Positions 48,965 to 56,904 of a DNA stretch of 64,000 nucleotides are shown here, in pieces. Position 1 is the first letter of the stretch, and each line of letters begins with the position of its first letter. The position numbers were made by a program, and so were the translations under genes. The notes under the pieces are model-generated. The model was not told the origin of the DNA. It made no database searches and was given only the letters and a program-made list of their open reading frames with translations. The stretch covers positions 3,534,001 through 3,598,000 of the forward strand of contig CP076546.1 of NCBI GenBank assembly GCA_018889975.1. The letters run 5' to 3'. This DNA comes from Bacillus sp. NP157 (GTDB taxonomy: Bacteria; Pseudomonadota; Gammaproteobacteria; Xanthomonadales; Rhodanobacteraceae).

Positions 48965-50917
48965 GTGACGACGCCCTTGTCCAACAGCGCCTATACCCGA
49001 TCGGAACATCTGCGAGCCCTGTGGCCATGGCTGCCGCTATGGGCGGCGATGGCGTTCCTGGCGATTTTCTCGCATGGTCCGATGCCGATGTTTTCCACGC
49101 GTACGCTCGCAGTCGCCTGGGAAATGTGGGCCCACCACGCCTGGCTGGTGCCGCACATCAACGGTGAGGCGTACAGCGAGAAAGTCCCGCTCCTGTTCTG
49201 GATGATCCACGCCGGCTGGGCGGTTTTCGGCGTCAACGACGTGTGGCCGCGCATCCTCGAAGTGATCTTCGGCGGGGCCCAGCTGGTGCTCGCCTCGGTG
49301 CTGGCCAGCCGGCTGTTCCCGGCGCGCCCGTGGGTAGCGAAGGCCACCCCGTGGCTACTGATGGGGTTTGCCTATGCCTTCCTGTTCGGCCTGCAGATCA
49401 TGTACGAGGTGCTGCTGTGCGTGTGGGTGCTGGCCGCGCTGCTGTGCCTGACACCGACCGCCCGGCGCCCGGCGCCACGCTGGTGGCTGTTCGGCCTGCT
49501 GGTGGGTGCCGGCCTGCTGACCAAGGGCCCGGTGATGCTGCTGCACGTGGCCTTCCCGCTCGCCTTCGGCCCGCTGTGGAACGACTGGGCCCGGCAGAAC
49601 AAGGCCCGCTGGTACGGACTGGGCGTGCTTGGCATCCTCATTGGCCTGCTGATCCTGCTGGCCTGGGCGATCCCGGCGGGCGAAGCCGGAGGCGAGGCCT
49701 ATCGCCAGCGCCTGTTCTTCACCCAGACCGCAGGACGCGTCGTCGACACCCATGCGGCAGACCTGCAGAACCATGCACGGCCGGCCTGGTATTACCTGCT
49801 CTTCCTGCCGGTGATCGTGTTCCCGCTTAGCGGCTGGCTGCGCGGCATCGTCGCGCTGCCGACCACCCTGTTCCGCAAGCCGCTGGCGCCGAACAGCGTG
49901 GCGCCGCTGGCCTGCGCCGCCGTGGGCCTCGTCGTCACCTTGCTGGCGGCCGCGTTGCACCTGGGTCCGGGCATCGACAAGGTCGGCGTCATCCTGCTGA
50001 TCCTGCCGCTGTTCGTCGCCGTGCTGCGGCAGCCGATCGAACCCGGCCTGCGCTTCCTGGCCTGCTGGCTGCTGCCGACCTTCCTGGTGTTCTCGCTGAT
50101 TACCGGCAAGCAGCTGTATTACGTCCTGCCTGAGTTGGGCGGCGTCACGATGCTGGTCGCGGCCTGCGTCGCCGACCTGCGCGAGCGCCACCCGAAACTG
50201 GCCAACCACTGGGCGCTGGGTACGTGGCCGCTGTCGCTCGGTGCCTTCCTGCTTGCGATCGTGCTGTTCGCGATGCCGGCCGTGGTGCCGACGCGCTTTC
50301 CGGACAACATCTGGCTGACCGGCATGGCGCCCTATGCGCGCTTCTTCGGCGTGGTCTTCGTTGTGCTCGGCGCCCTGTTGCTGCTGCGCGGGCGCGGCGA
50401 GATGCGCCGGCTGGCCTTCGCCGGCCTGATCGGCACCGTCGCGCTCAATGCGCTGTTCACCCTCGGCCTCTGGTACCGCTACGACCTGACCCCGGCGTCG
50501 CTTTACCTCGCCCAAGCGGACGCCGCGGGCCGGCCGATCGGCAATCTCGGCGTCTCCTACAACGGCCAGTACCACTTCGCCGGACGGCTCATGCATCCGA
50601 TCGCCAAGATCAAGCTGCAGCCGGGCATGGCCGCGCCGAGCGACGATGACGACGACGATGTGGTGCATGACGGCGACAGCCTGGCGGATTTCGCGGGCCA
50701 CCATCCGGACGGCCTGATCATTTCGTACGCGAAGCATCCCCCGGCCGACGCCTACCGCTTCGCCCGCCTGATCCAGCCGTCCCGCACTGGCTGGCTGATG
50801 ATCTGGGACGCCGACACGCTGAATGCCTTGCAGACGGGCCGCGTGCCCGCCGAGCCGAGCGTTCCCACCCAGCTCTATCCGCTGGACTACTGGCGCACTC
50901 GCGCGGCCGTCCGATGA
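48965..50917 (+). CDS. ArnT-like glycosyltransferase (GT39/83), polytopic
   Basis: About 650 residues and 11-13 membrane helices. The first periplasmic loop holds the PMT/ArnT-type acidic motif region (GEAYSEKVPLLFWMIHAGW), as in enzymes that move sugars from undecaprenyl phosphate to lipid A or proteins. The C-terminal periplasmic domain carries a run of six aspartates (about residue 560), unusual for the family. The start is GTG 48965; TTG 48977 is an alternative. The stop overlaps the next gene by ATGA. Confidence 0.85.
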   Translation: MTTPLSNSAYTRSEHLRALWPWLPLWAAMAFLAIFSHGPMPMFSTRTLAVAWEMWAHHAWLVPHINGEAYSEKVPLLFWMIHAGWAVFGVNDVWPRILEVIFGGAQLVLASVLASRLFPARPWVAKATPWLLMGFAYAFLFGLQIMYEVLLCVWVLAALLCLTPTARRPAPRWWLFGLLVGAGLLTKGPVMLLHVAFPLAFGPLWNDWARQNKARWYGLGVLGILIGLLILLAWAIPAGEAGGEAYRQRLFFTQTAGRVVDTHAADLQNHARPAWYYLLFLPVIVFPLSGWLRGIVALPTTLFRKPLAPNSVAPLACAAVGLVVTLLAAALHLGPGIDKVGVILLILPLFVAVLRQPIEPGLRFLACWLLPTFLVFSLITGKQLYYVLPELGGVTMLVAACVADLRERHPKLANHWALGTWPLSLGAFLLAIVLFAMPAVVPTRFPDNIWLTGMAPYARFFGVVFVVLGALLLLRGRGEMRRLAFAGLIGTVALNALFTLGLWYRYDLTPASLYLAQADAAGRPIGNLGVSYNGQYHFAGRLMHPIAKIKLQPGMAAPSDDDDDDVVHDGDSLADFAGHHPDGLIISYAKHPPADAYRFARLIQPSRTGWLMIWDADTLNALQTGRVPAEPSVPTQLYPLDYWRTRAAVR

Positions 50918-51237
50918 CCGACCCGCTGGTCGAGCGCCTGCGCGCCCAGGTCGGCGGCGTCCGCGATGGCGCACTGCTGCGCTTCTCGATCGGTAATGCG
51001 CTGCTCTCCGACGGCCAGTACGCGGAAGCGGCCCACGCCTTCCGCGAAGCCCTGGTCTTCGACCCGAACTACTCGGCGGCGTGGAAACTGCTCGGCAAGG
51101 CGCTGCTGGCGGTGGACGACGAGGACGGCGCGGCCAGGGCCTGGAGCGAGGGCGTCGCGACCGCCACGGCGCGTGGCGACATCCAGGCCAGCAAGGAAAT
51201 GACCGTCTTCCTCAACCGGCTGAAGCGGCAGGGCTAG
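50914..51237 (+). CDS. Small TPR-repeat protein
   Basis: The 107-residue protein has two to three tetratricopeptide helices (FSIGNALLSDGQYAEAAHAF; YSAAWKLLGKALLAVDDEDG). It is coupled to the ArnT-like gene by ATGA and probably acts as a protein-protein adaptor. Its end overlaps the convergent LpxL-type gene by 26 bases. Confidence 0.82.
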   Translation: MTDPLVERLRAQVGGVRDGALLRFSIGNALLSDGQYAEAAHAFREALVFDPNYSAAWKLLGKALLAVDDEDGAARAWSEGVATATARGDIQASKEMTVFLNRLKRQG

Positions 51238-52117
51238 CCTTGTAGGGGTCCGGCCGGTCGTGCGCGGTGAAGCGCTTGTAGTGCCATTGGTACTGCGGGA
51301 ACGCGATCTCCACGCATTGCTGCACGCCACGATTCAGCGCCGCACACGCGACCTTCAGGTCGGCATCGCGGATGCCTTCAGGGGCCGGCAGGACATGGAT
51401 GCGGAAACCCGCGCCGTCCGCCAGTCGCTCGGCAAAACTGAACAACACGGTCGCCCCCGTGCGCGCCGCGAGCCGCGGCAGCAGCACCATGGTCAGCGCA
51501 TCCACGCCGAAGAACGGGGCGAACTCACCCTCCCCTTCGCGTGGCTTCTGGTCCGGCAGGATGCCGACGGTGCCACCCGCCGCCAGGCGCTTGAACAGCG
51601 TGCGTACGCCGGCACCCTCGGCGCGTACCTGCTCGGGCGCCAGCTTGCCGCGGACCTTGCGCAGGAGGGCTTCGATCGCATGGATCCGTGGCGGCCGGTA
51701 AAGGATCGCCATGGGCGTCTTGCTGCACAGCCAGTAGTTCAGCAGCTCCCAGCAGCCGAGGTGGGGCGCGGCGACGATCACGCCCTTGCCGGACGCCAGC
51801 GCGGCCTCGAACAACTCGCCGCCCACCACCTCGCGGACGAGGCCGAGCGACTTTTCCGCACCGCCGCCCCAGATAGCGGCGACCTCGGTCACCGACTTGC
51901 CTGACTCCTCCATCGTGCGGCGGAGCAGCTCCTCGCGCTCGGCGACGCCAAGCTGCGGCCGGGTAAGCCGCAGGTTGGTCGCGCTGTAGCGTGCGCTACG
52001 CGAGTTCGAACGCAGGGAGCGACGGCCGATCCAGGCGCCGAGGGCATGCACCGTGCGTAGCGGCAGCAGGCTGACGAGGCGCAGGAGGAGGTAGAGGAGG
52101 TAGATGTCGGGGCGCAT
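51212..52117 (-). CDS. LpxL/HtrB-family lipid A acyltransferase
   Basis: The 301-residue enzyme has one N-terminal membrane helix (IYLLYLLLRLVSLLPLRTVHALG), HxxxxE as HLGCWE in VIVAAPHLGCWELLNYW, and the late block ILPDQKPREGEGEFAPFFG. It should add a secondary acyl chain to lipid A. The start is ATG 52115-52117; a long open frame upstream is not coding. It is divergent from dtd. Confidence 0.87.
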   Translation of the reverse strand: MRPDIYLLYLLLRLVSLLPLRTVHALGAWIGRRSLRSNSRSARYSATNLRLTRPQLGVAEREELLRRTMEESGKSVTEVAAIWGGGAEKSLGLVREVVGGELFEAALASGKGVIVAAPHLGCWELLNYWLCSKTPMAILYRPPRIHAIEALLRKVRGKLAPEQVRAEGAGVRTLFKRLAAGGTVGILPDQKPREGEGEFAPFFGVDALTMVLLPRLAARTGATVLFSFAERLADGAGFRIHVLPAPEGIRDADLKVACAALNRGVQQCVEIAFPQYQWHYKRFTAHDRPDPYKASPAASAG

Positions 52118-52240
52118 CCGGGGAAGTTTAGGAGATGGGGGGCGGGAGTGGGGCGTGGCCTCGGCCATGGCGCCCCCATTTCCCACCTCCCGCCCCCGCT
52201 CTTCGCTTAAGCTACGCCCACCCCAGCCGCTACCTTTCCC

Positions 52241-52684
52241 ATGATCGCATTGCTCCAGCGCGTCGAATCCGCGCGCGTCGACGTCGAGGGAGAAACGGTG
52301 GGCGCCATTGGCGCCGGCCTGCTCGCGCTCGTGGCCGTGGAACCGGGTGACGGCGAGGCGCAGTGCCGCCGGATGCTGGAACGCCTGCTCGGCTACCGGG
52401 TGTTCGGTGACGCCGAGGGCAAGATGAACCTCAGCCTGGCCGACACGGGCGGTGGGCTGCTCCTGGTCAGCCAGTTCACGCTGGCGGCCGATACGCGCAA
52501 AGGCATGCGCCCCAGCTTCACCAGTGCGGCACCGCCCGACGAAGGGCGCCGCTGGTTCGACTGCCTGGTGGCCATGGCCCGCGAGGCCCACCCGCAGGGG
52601 GTGGAAACCGGGCGCTTCGGTGCCCATATGAAGGTTCACCTGATCAACGATGGCCCGGTCACCTTCCGTCTGGAGGTGCGCTGA
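52241..52684 (+). CDS. dtd: D-aminoacyl-tRNA deacylase
   Basis: The 147-residue DTD enzyme has the two active-site motifs SQFTLAAD and NDGPVTF, plus [11 protein letters not shown]. It hydrolyses D-aminoacyl-tRNA as a homodimer. Start ATG 52241. The region after it holds the rpoD promoter. Confidence 0.94.
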   Translation: MIALLQRVESARVDVEGETVGAIGAGLLALVAVEPGDGEAQCRRMLERLLGYRVFGDAEGKMNLSLADTGGGLLLVSQFTLAADTRKGMRPSFTSAAPPDEGRRWFDCLVAMAREAHPQGVETGRFGAHMKVHLINDGPVTFRLEVR

Positions 52685-52804
52685 GGCGTATCCACGGGGC
52701 CCGAGCGCCCCATCCCATCTCCCATCGCGACGCAAACGCCCGGCCAGCAAGGCAATCTGGCGCGATTCTTGCGTTCCCCCGATGGAGCCAATCCACTTGA
52801 AAAC

Positions 52805-52833
52805 TGGTCAAAAAATCATCAAATGACTATACT
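52805..52833 (+). promoter_or_regulatory. Candidate rpoD promoter
   Basis: TGGTCA (52805-52810), a 17-base spacer and TATACT (52828-52833) lie in an AT-rich stretch about 30 bases ahead of the rpoD ATG. Confidence 0.5.
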
Positions 52834-52863
52834 GATCGGTTCCTGTAACCCGCGGCGGTCGGC

Positions 52864-54729
52864 ATGACTAACAAAGCTCACGAGCAACAGTCTGAAATCA
52901 AGCAGCTCATCTCCAAGGGTTTGGAGCAGGGCTACCTGACCTACGCGGAAATCAACGATCACCTGCCCGACGACATCGTCGATCCGGAGCAGATCGAAGA
53001 CATCATGGCGGTGCTCAAGGGCGTCGGCATCGAAGTCCATGATTCCGCGCCCGATACCGACACCATCAGCGATGGCGGTGCCCCCGGCTCCGGCACGGAC
53101 GACGAGTCCGCGGCCGAAGAAGCCGTGGCCCTGCTTTCCGCCGTGGACTCCGAGGTGGGCCGCACCACCGACCCGGTCCGCATGTACATGCGCGAGATGG
53201 GTACGGTCGAGCTGCTGACCCGCGAAGGCGAAATCGCCATCGCCAAGCGCATCGAAGAGGGCCTGAACCAGGTCCAGACCGCGCTGTCCTCGTTCCCGCT
53301 CACCATCCAGCTGCTGCTCGAGGAATACGACCAGCACCTGGAAGGCAAGCGCCGCCTGAGCGAAATCCTGGCCGGCTTCGCCGACCTGGAAGCTGCCGCC
53401 GATGAAGCACAGGCCGCCGCGGCCGATGCGGCCGACGAAGCGGGCGACGCCGACAGCGAAGACGAGACCGAAGAAGCCGACGGCACCGCCACGGACGAGG
53501 ACGAGGGCCCGACCGGTCCGGATCCGGAAGAAGTGAAGCGCCGCATGGAAGAGCTGCGCTCGCTGCACGGCAAGTTCCAGAAGGCTGCGCCGAAGGCTGA
53601 GATCAACGATAAGAAGGTCCTTAAGATCCGCGAGCAGATGTCTGAGGCGTTCCTCAACCTCAAGCTGCCGTCGGCGCTTATCGATAGCTTCGTGCGCAAG
53701 CTGCGCGAAGTGGTGAACGACATCCGTCACCACGAGCGCGTGCTGATGGACATCTTCGTCAAGCAGGTGAAGATGCCGCGCGCCGAGTTCCTGAAGAGCT
53801 TCCCGTCCAACGAGGGCAACCTCGAGTGGGCCGCCGACCTGTCGCGCAAGCGCCAGAAGTGGTCGCCGAACATCAAGAACTTCCGCGAGGCCATCGATGG
53901 CGAGCAGGAGAAGCTGGCGCAGATCGAGCGCACGCTGTACCTGCCGCTCACCGACATCAAGGAAATCAACCGCGCCATGTCCGTCGGCGAAGCGAAGGCT
54001 CGCCGCGCGAAGAAGGAAATGGTCGAGGCCAACCTGCGCCTCGTGATCTCCATCGCGAAGAAGTACACGAACCGCGGCCTGCAGTTCCTCGACCTGATCC
54101 AGGAAGGCAACATCGGCCTGATGAAGGCCGTGGATAAGTTCGAATACCGTCGCGGCTACAAGTTCTCCACGTACGCCACGTGGTGGATCCGCCAGGCCAT
54201 CACCCGTTCGATCGCCGACCAGGCACGCACCATCCGTATCCCGGTGCACATGATCGAAACGATCAACAAGCTCAACCGCATCTCCCGCCAGATGCTCCAG
54301 CAGTTCGGCCGTGAGCCGACGCCGGAAGAACTGGCCAAGGAAATGGAGATGCCGGAAGACAAGATCCGCAAGGTCCTGAAGATCGCGAAGGAACCGATCT
54401 CCATGGAAACGCCGATCGGTGACGATGAAGATTCGCACCTTGGCGATTTCATCGAGGACACCAACGCCAGCTCGCCGATCGAGTCGGCGACGGAAACGGG
54501 CCTCATGGAAACCGTGCGCGACGTGCTGGCCGGCCTCACCCCGCGTGAAGCCAAGGTCCTGCGCATGCGCTTCGGCATCGACATGAACACGGATCACACG
54601 CTGGAAGAAGTCGGCAAGCAGTTCGACGTCACCCGCGAGCGCATCCGCCAGATCGAAGCCAAGGCCCTTCGCAAGCTGCGTCACCCGAGCCGCTCGGAAA
54701 CGCTGCGCTCGTTCCTCGACATCGATTGA
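52864..54729 (+). CDS. rpoD: RNA polymerase primary sigma factor RpoD
   Basis: A 621-residue sigma-70. Region 1.1 is [20 protein letters not shown], followed by region 1.2 ([21 protein letters not shown]), an acidic non-conserved stretch rich in Asp/Glu near residues 200-220, then region 2 ([18 protein letters not shown]), region 3 and the region 4.2 helix-turn-helix [20 protein letters not shown]. It directs most vegetative transcription. A strong terminator follows. Confidence 0.98.
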   Translation: MTNKAHEQQSEIKQLISKGLEQGYLTYAEINDHLPDDIVDPEQIEDIMAVLKGVGIEVHDSAPDTDTISDGGAPGSGTDDESAAEEAVALLSAVDSEVGRTTDPVRMYMREMGTVELLTREGEIAIAKRIEEGLNQVQTALSSFPLTIQLLLEEYDQHLEGKRRLSEILAGFADLEAAADEAQAAAADAADEAGDADSEDETEEADGTATDEDEGPTGPDPEEVKRRMEELRSLHGKFQKAAPKAEINDKKVLKIREQMSEAFLNLKLPSALIDSFVRKLREVVNDIRHHERVLMDIFVKQVKMPRAEFLKSFPSNEGNLEWAADLSRKRQKWSPNIKNFREAIDGEQEKLAQIERTLYLPLTDIKEINRAMSVGEAKARRAKKEMVEANLRLVISIAKKYTNRGLQFLDLIQEGNIGLMKAVDKFEYRRGYKFSTYATWWIRQAITRSIADQARTIRIPVHMIETINKLNRISRQMLQQFGREPTPEELAKEMEMPEDKIRKVLKIAKEPISMETPIGDDEDSHLGDFIEDTNASSPIESATETGLMETVRDVLAGLTPREAKVLRMRFGIDMNTDHTLEEVGKQFDVTRERIRQIEAKALRKLRHPSRSETLRSFLDID

Positions 54730-54755
54730 TGTCGCGGCGTTAGATCGTGATGTGG

Positions 54756-54786
54756 AAACGCCCGCGCAAGCGGGCGTTTTCTTTTG
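54756..54786 (+). terminator. rpoD terminator
   Basis: The stem AAACGCCCGC / GCGGGCGTTT with a GCAA-type loop runs into TTTTCTTTT on the plus strand. Confidence 0.92.
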
Positions 54787-54867
54787 TAGGGTTTCGCTGA
54801 TTGACGACATGGAGCCTCGAGGGCATCATCGCTTCAACCCCCCCGTCGGTTTCGGTCGCCGGGTGCC

Positions 54868-54899
54868 ACGCCACCACTTCGCTGGTGGCGTTGCTTTTT
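54868..54899 (+). terminator. Intrinsic terminator-like hairpin directly upstream of the NYN gene
   Basis: A perfect 9-base stem, ACGCCACCA / TGGTGGCGT, with a 6-base loop is followed by TTGCTTTTT. It ends only 14 bases before the NYN start codon, so it could attenuate that gene or end a short upstream transcript. Confidence 0.8.
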
Positions 54900-54912
54900 C
54901 CAAGGATAGGAA

Positions 54913-55644
54913 ATGCGCACGGCTGTATACGTGGATGGATTCAACCTGTTTCACCGGCTCCTGCAAGGTCGCCCCGAATTCAAGTGGCTCGACCTGATTT
55001 CCCTCGCAAGCACGGCGCTGAAGCAAGAAAATGATGTTGTCTTGCTTCGCTACTTCACCGCAAGGGTAGCCGACACCGCTAGCGACCCAGACAAGGCTAC
55101 CCGTCAAGACGTTTACTTGCGTGCCTTAGCTTCCAGCGGCGTCCATATCCACCTTGGTGCGTTTCGGCTGCGCGAGAAGCGAGCCAAGTTGGTCACCGCG
55201 CCTACCAACGGGTCGAGTCCGTATGTGACGGTCTGGGCGCGCGAAGAAAAGGGGTCGGACGTCAACCTTGCAGTTCACATGACGAACGATGCCTGGAAGA
55301 ACGCCTACGACTGCGCCGTCATCGTCTCAAACGACTCCGATCTCGCCGAGGCGGCACGCGTTGTCAGGGACATGGGCAAAGTAGTTGGGATTCTCAGTCC
55401 CGTAGCTTCCCCCACATCGGCGCTACGCGAGCATGCGGACTTCGTCCGGAACATCCGGGCAGCTCACCTCAGTAGCGCACAGTTCCCGCCTGCTATTCCG
55501 CTTGTAGATGGCGGGATGATTCATCGACCGAATGCATGGGCAGCGAGTGCGGTAGCCACCCAGGACGCGCCCACACCAGGTTTGAGCGGAGCACTACTTA
55601 AAAGCGCGGACCCTCTGCCGAATGCATTTACGCCGACATACTGA
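54913..55644 (+). CDS. NYN/PIN-like domain ribonuclease
   Basis: The 243-residue protein starts MRTAVYVDGFNLFHRLL, the NYN active-site strand with Asp8, followed by KGSDVNLAVHMTNDAWKN and VIVSNDSDLAEAARVV with further metal-binding aspartates. NYN proteins are PIN-fold RNases. The C-terminal 60 residues are low-complexity and not recognised. Base composition is visibly lower in GC than its neighbours, suggesting transfer. AAGGATAGGAA precedes the ATG. It is isolated between rpoD and the convergent DUF operon. Confidence 0.83.
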   Translation: MRTAVYVDGFNLFHRLLQGRPEFKWLDLISLASTALKQENDVVLLRYFTARVADTASDPDKATRQDVYLRALASSGVHIHLGAFRLREKRAKLVTAPTNGSSPYVTVWAREEKGSDVNLAVHMTNDAWKNAYDCAVIVSNDSDLAEAARVVRDMGKVVGILSPVASPTSALREHADFVRNIRAAHLSSAQFPPAIPLVDGGMIHRPNAWAASAVATQDAPTPGLSGALLKSADPLPNAFTPTY

Positions 55645-55665
55645 TGATCAAGTTCTGAAAACAGA

Positions 55666-55687
55666 AGGCCCGCCTTTCGGCGGGCCT
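55666..55687. terminator. Terminator between the NYN gene and the DUF2894 operon
   Basis: The stem AGGCCCGCC / GGCGGGCCT is strong. The T-rich tail (TTCTGTTTTC) lies on the minus strand, so it mainly ends the DUF3348-DUF802-OmpA-DUF2894 transcript; it also lies just after the NYN stop. The next 120 bases to 55808 hold no gene I can support. Confidence 0.75.
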
Positions 55688-55808
55688 CTACTGCTCTTAC
55701 CTAGCGTCATCACCAGTAAAAGTCGCTGGGAGAGGACGTCCTAGGGCGGCACGGCGAGTATATCCAGCTACATTGCGGGCGCAATGCCGCGCCGCGAACG
55801 TAGCTTGA

Positions 55809-56267
55809 TCAAGCACCAGCTGGCGGCGGAGCCGGCACCAACTTCTTCTTGCGCGGCTTCGGTTTCGCCTTCGCCTTTGGCTTGGGCGACGCAGCCCCCC
55901 TGGGCTTTTTCGTACCAATTGGCGCTGGCTGCTGCGTGGCGGGTCCGGGTGCTGGTGCGGTGGCGGCGCTCATGCGTTCCATCCACGACAGGTCGTCGAC
56001 GTACGAGAGGAAGTGCTGGAGATAGCCGGGCGAGAGATCGCGCATCAGTTCCATCGCGCGATGGACCAGCGCGGCGGAGTTGAGTGGGCCCGTGCTTTCC
56101 ATCTCGGGCATGTGTAGCTCCGCTTGTTGCAGCTGGCTGCGCGTGCGCACACCGCTCCACAGCTTGCGCACGGCGGCGAGCTCCGCCGCGATGTCGACGG
56201 TGGCGGCGTGCTGCTTCGACATATGGTCGAGCAGATCGCCTAGCGGACGTGTCGGCTTAGGGGCCAT
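55809..56267 (-). CDS. DUF2894-family protein, last gene of motor-like operon
   Basis: The 152-residue protein has a helical N-terminal two-thirds (LGDLLDHMSKQHAATVDIAAEL; LVHRAMELMRDLSPGYLQHFLSYVDDLSW) and a basic Pro/Lys/Ala tail (KPKAKAKPKPRKKKLVPAP). It fits DUF2894, known to co-occur with DUF802 and DUF3348. No membrane helix. Start ATG 56265-56267 lies inside the end of the OmpA gene, so translation is coupled. Function unknown; the basic tail might contact nucleic acid or another acidic surface. Confidence 0.78.
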   Translation of the reverse strand: MAPKPTRPLGDLLDHMSKQHAATVDIAAELAAVRKLWSGVRTRSQLQQAELHMPEMESTGPLNSAALVHRAMELMRDLSPGYLQHFLSYVDDLSWMERMSAATAPAPGPATQQPAPIGTKKPRGAASPKPKAKAKPKPRKKKLVPAPPPAGA

Positions 56268-56904
56268 GCGCCTTCGCATCGGTTGCCGAGGGACGTGGGA
56301 TCGGGGCGATTTCCACGCGGCGGTTCTTCGCCCTGCCCTCTTCGTCGGTGTTGGCGCTGACGGGCTGCTCGGAACCGAACGCGGCCGAGAAGATCGACGA
56401 AGCCGGCACGCCTTCGCTGACCAATGCGCGCGTTACCGTCAGCGAGCGTTCTGCGGATAGCTCCCAGTTATCCGCGAATCGGCGGTTGCCTTCGTGCACG
56501 GCCTGGTCGTCGGTGAAGCCACTCACCATCAGGATCTCATCGCGCGACTTCAGGTAATTGGTCAGCGGACCGGCCAGCGCCTTCATCAGGTCACGGCCTT
56601 CCGGCTGCAGCTGGTCCGAGTTCAGTGCAAATAGCACGTTGCCACGGATACCGATGCGTCCGTTGACCAGCGTGACCCGCCCGGCTGCCAGCGGTGCCGC
56701 CAGCGCCTGTTCGAGCGTGATGCGCCGCTGCTGCTCGGCCTGGCGTTGCTTCGTTTCCTGCTCGAGCTTGCTAGTCAGCTGCAGCTGCATGCCGATCACG
56801 CCAACCAGGATCAGGACGAACGCGCCGAGCAGCACCGACATCAGGTCGCCGAAGGCCGCCCAGATCGGGGTGCCCGAGTCGCCGTCGACGTCGATGTCGC
56901 TCAT
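56257..56904 (-). CDS. MotB/OmpA-like protein (ZorB-like stator subunit)
   Basis: The 215-residue protein has a short acidic cytoplasmic N-terminus, then one membrane helix AAFGDLMSVLLGAFVLILVG with Asp20 in the place of the ion-carrying aspartate of MotB/ZorB. A coiled linker follows, then a periplasmic OmpA domain (FALNSDQLQPEGRDLMKAL; SGFTDDQAVHEGNRRFADN; LSAERSLTVTRAL; NRRVEI) that should bind peptidoglycan. It overlaps the DUF802 stop by ATGA. It is the predicted partner of the TolQ/MotA-like protein encoded upstream. Confidence 0.88.
   Translation of the reverse strand: MSDIDVDGDSGTPIWAAFGDLMSVLLGAFVLILVGVIGMQLQLTSKLEQETKQRQAEQQRRITLEQALAAPLAAGRVTLVNGRIGIRGNVLFALNSDQLQPEGRDLMKALAGPLTNYLKSRDEILMVSGFTDDQAVHEGNRRFADNWELSAERSLTVTRALVSEGVPASSIFSAAFGSEQPVSANTDEEGRAKNRRVEIAPIPRPSATDAKAHGP

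Noticed and set aside
52819-54810. 663-codon open frame on the minus strand across rpoD
   Set aside because: Antisense to rpoD, which is certain.
54787-54899. Type III toxin-antitoxin RNA upstream of the NYN gene
   Set aside because: The layout (short leader, terminator, nuclease) is suggestive, but there are no tandem RNA repeats and NYN is not a ToxN fold.
54752-54997. Small plus-strand frame running from the rpoD terminator into the NYN gene
   Set aside because: It crosses two terminator hairpins and overlaps the NYN start in another frame; no conserved protein recognised.
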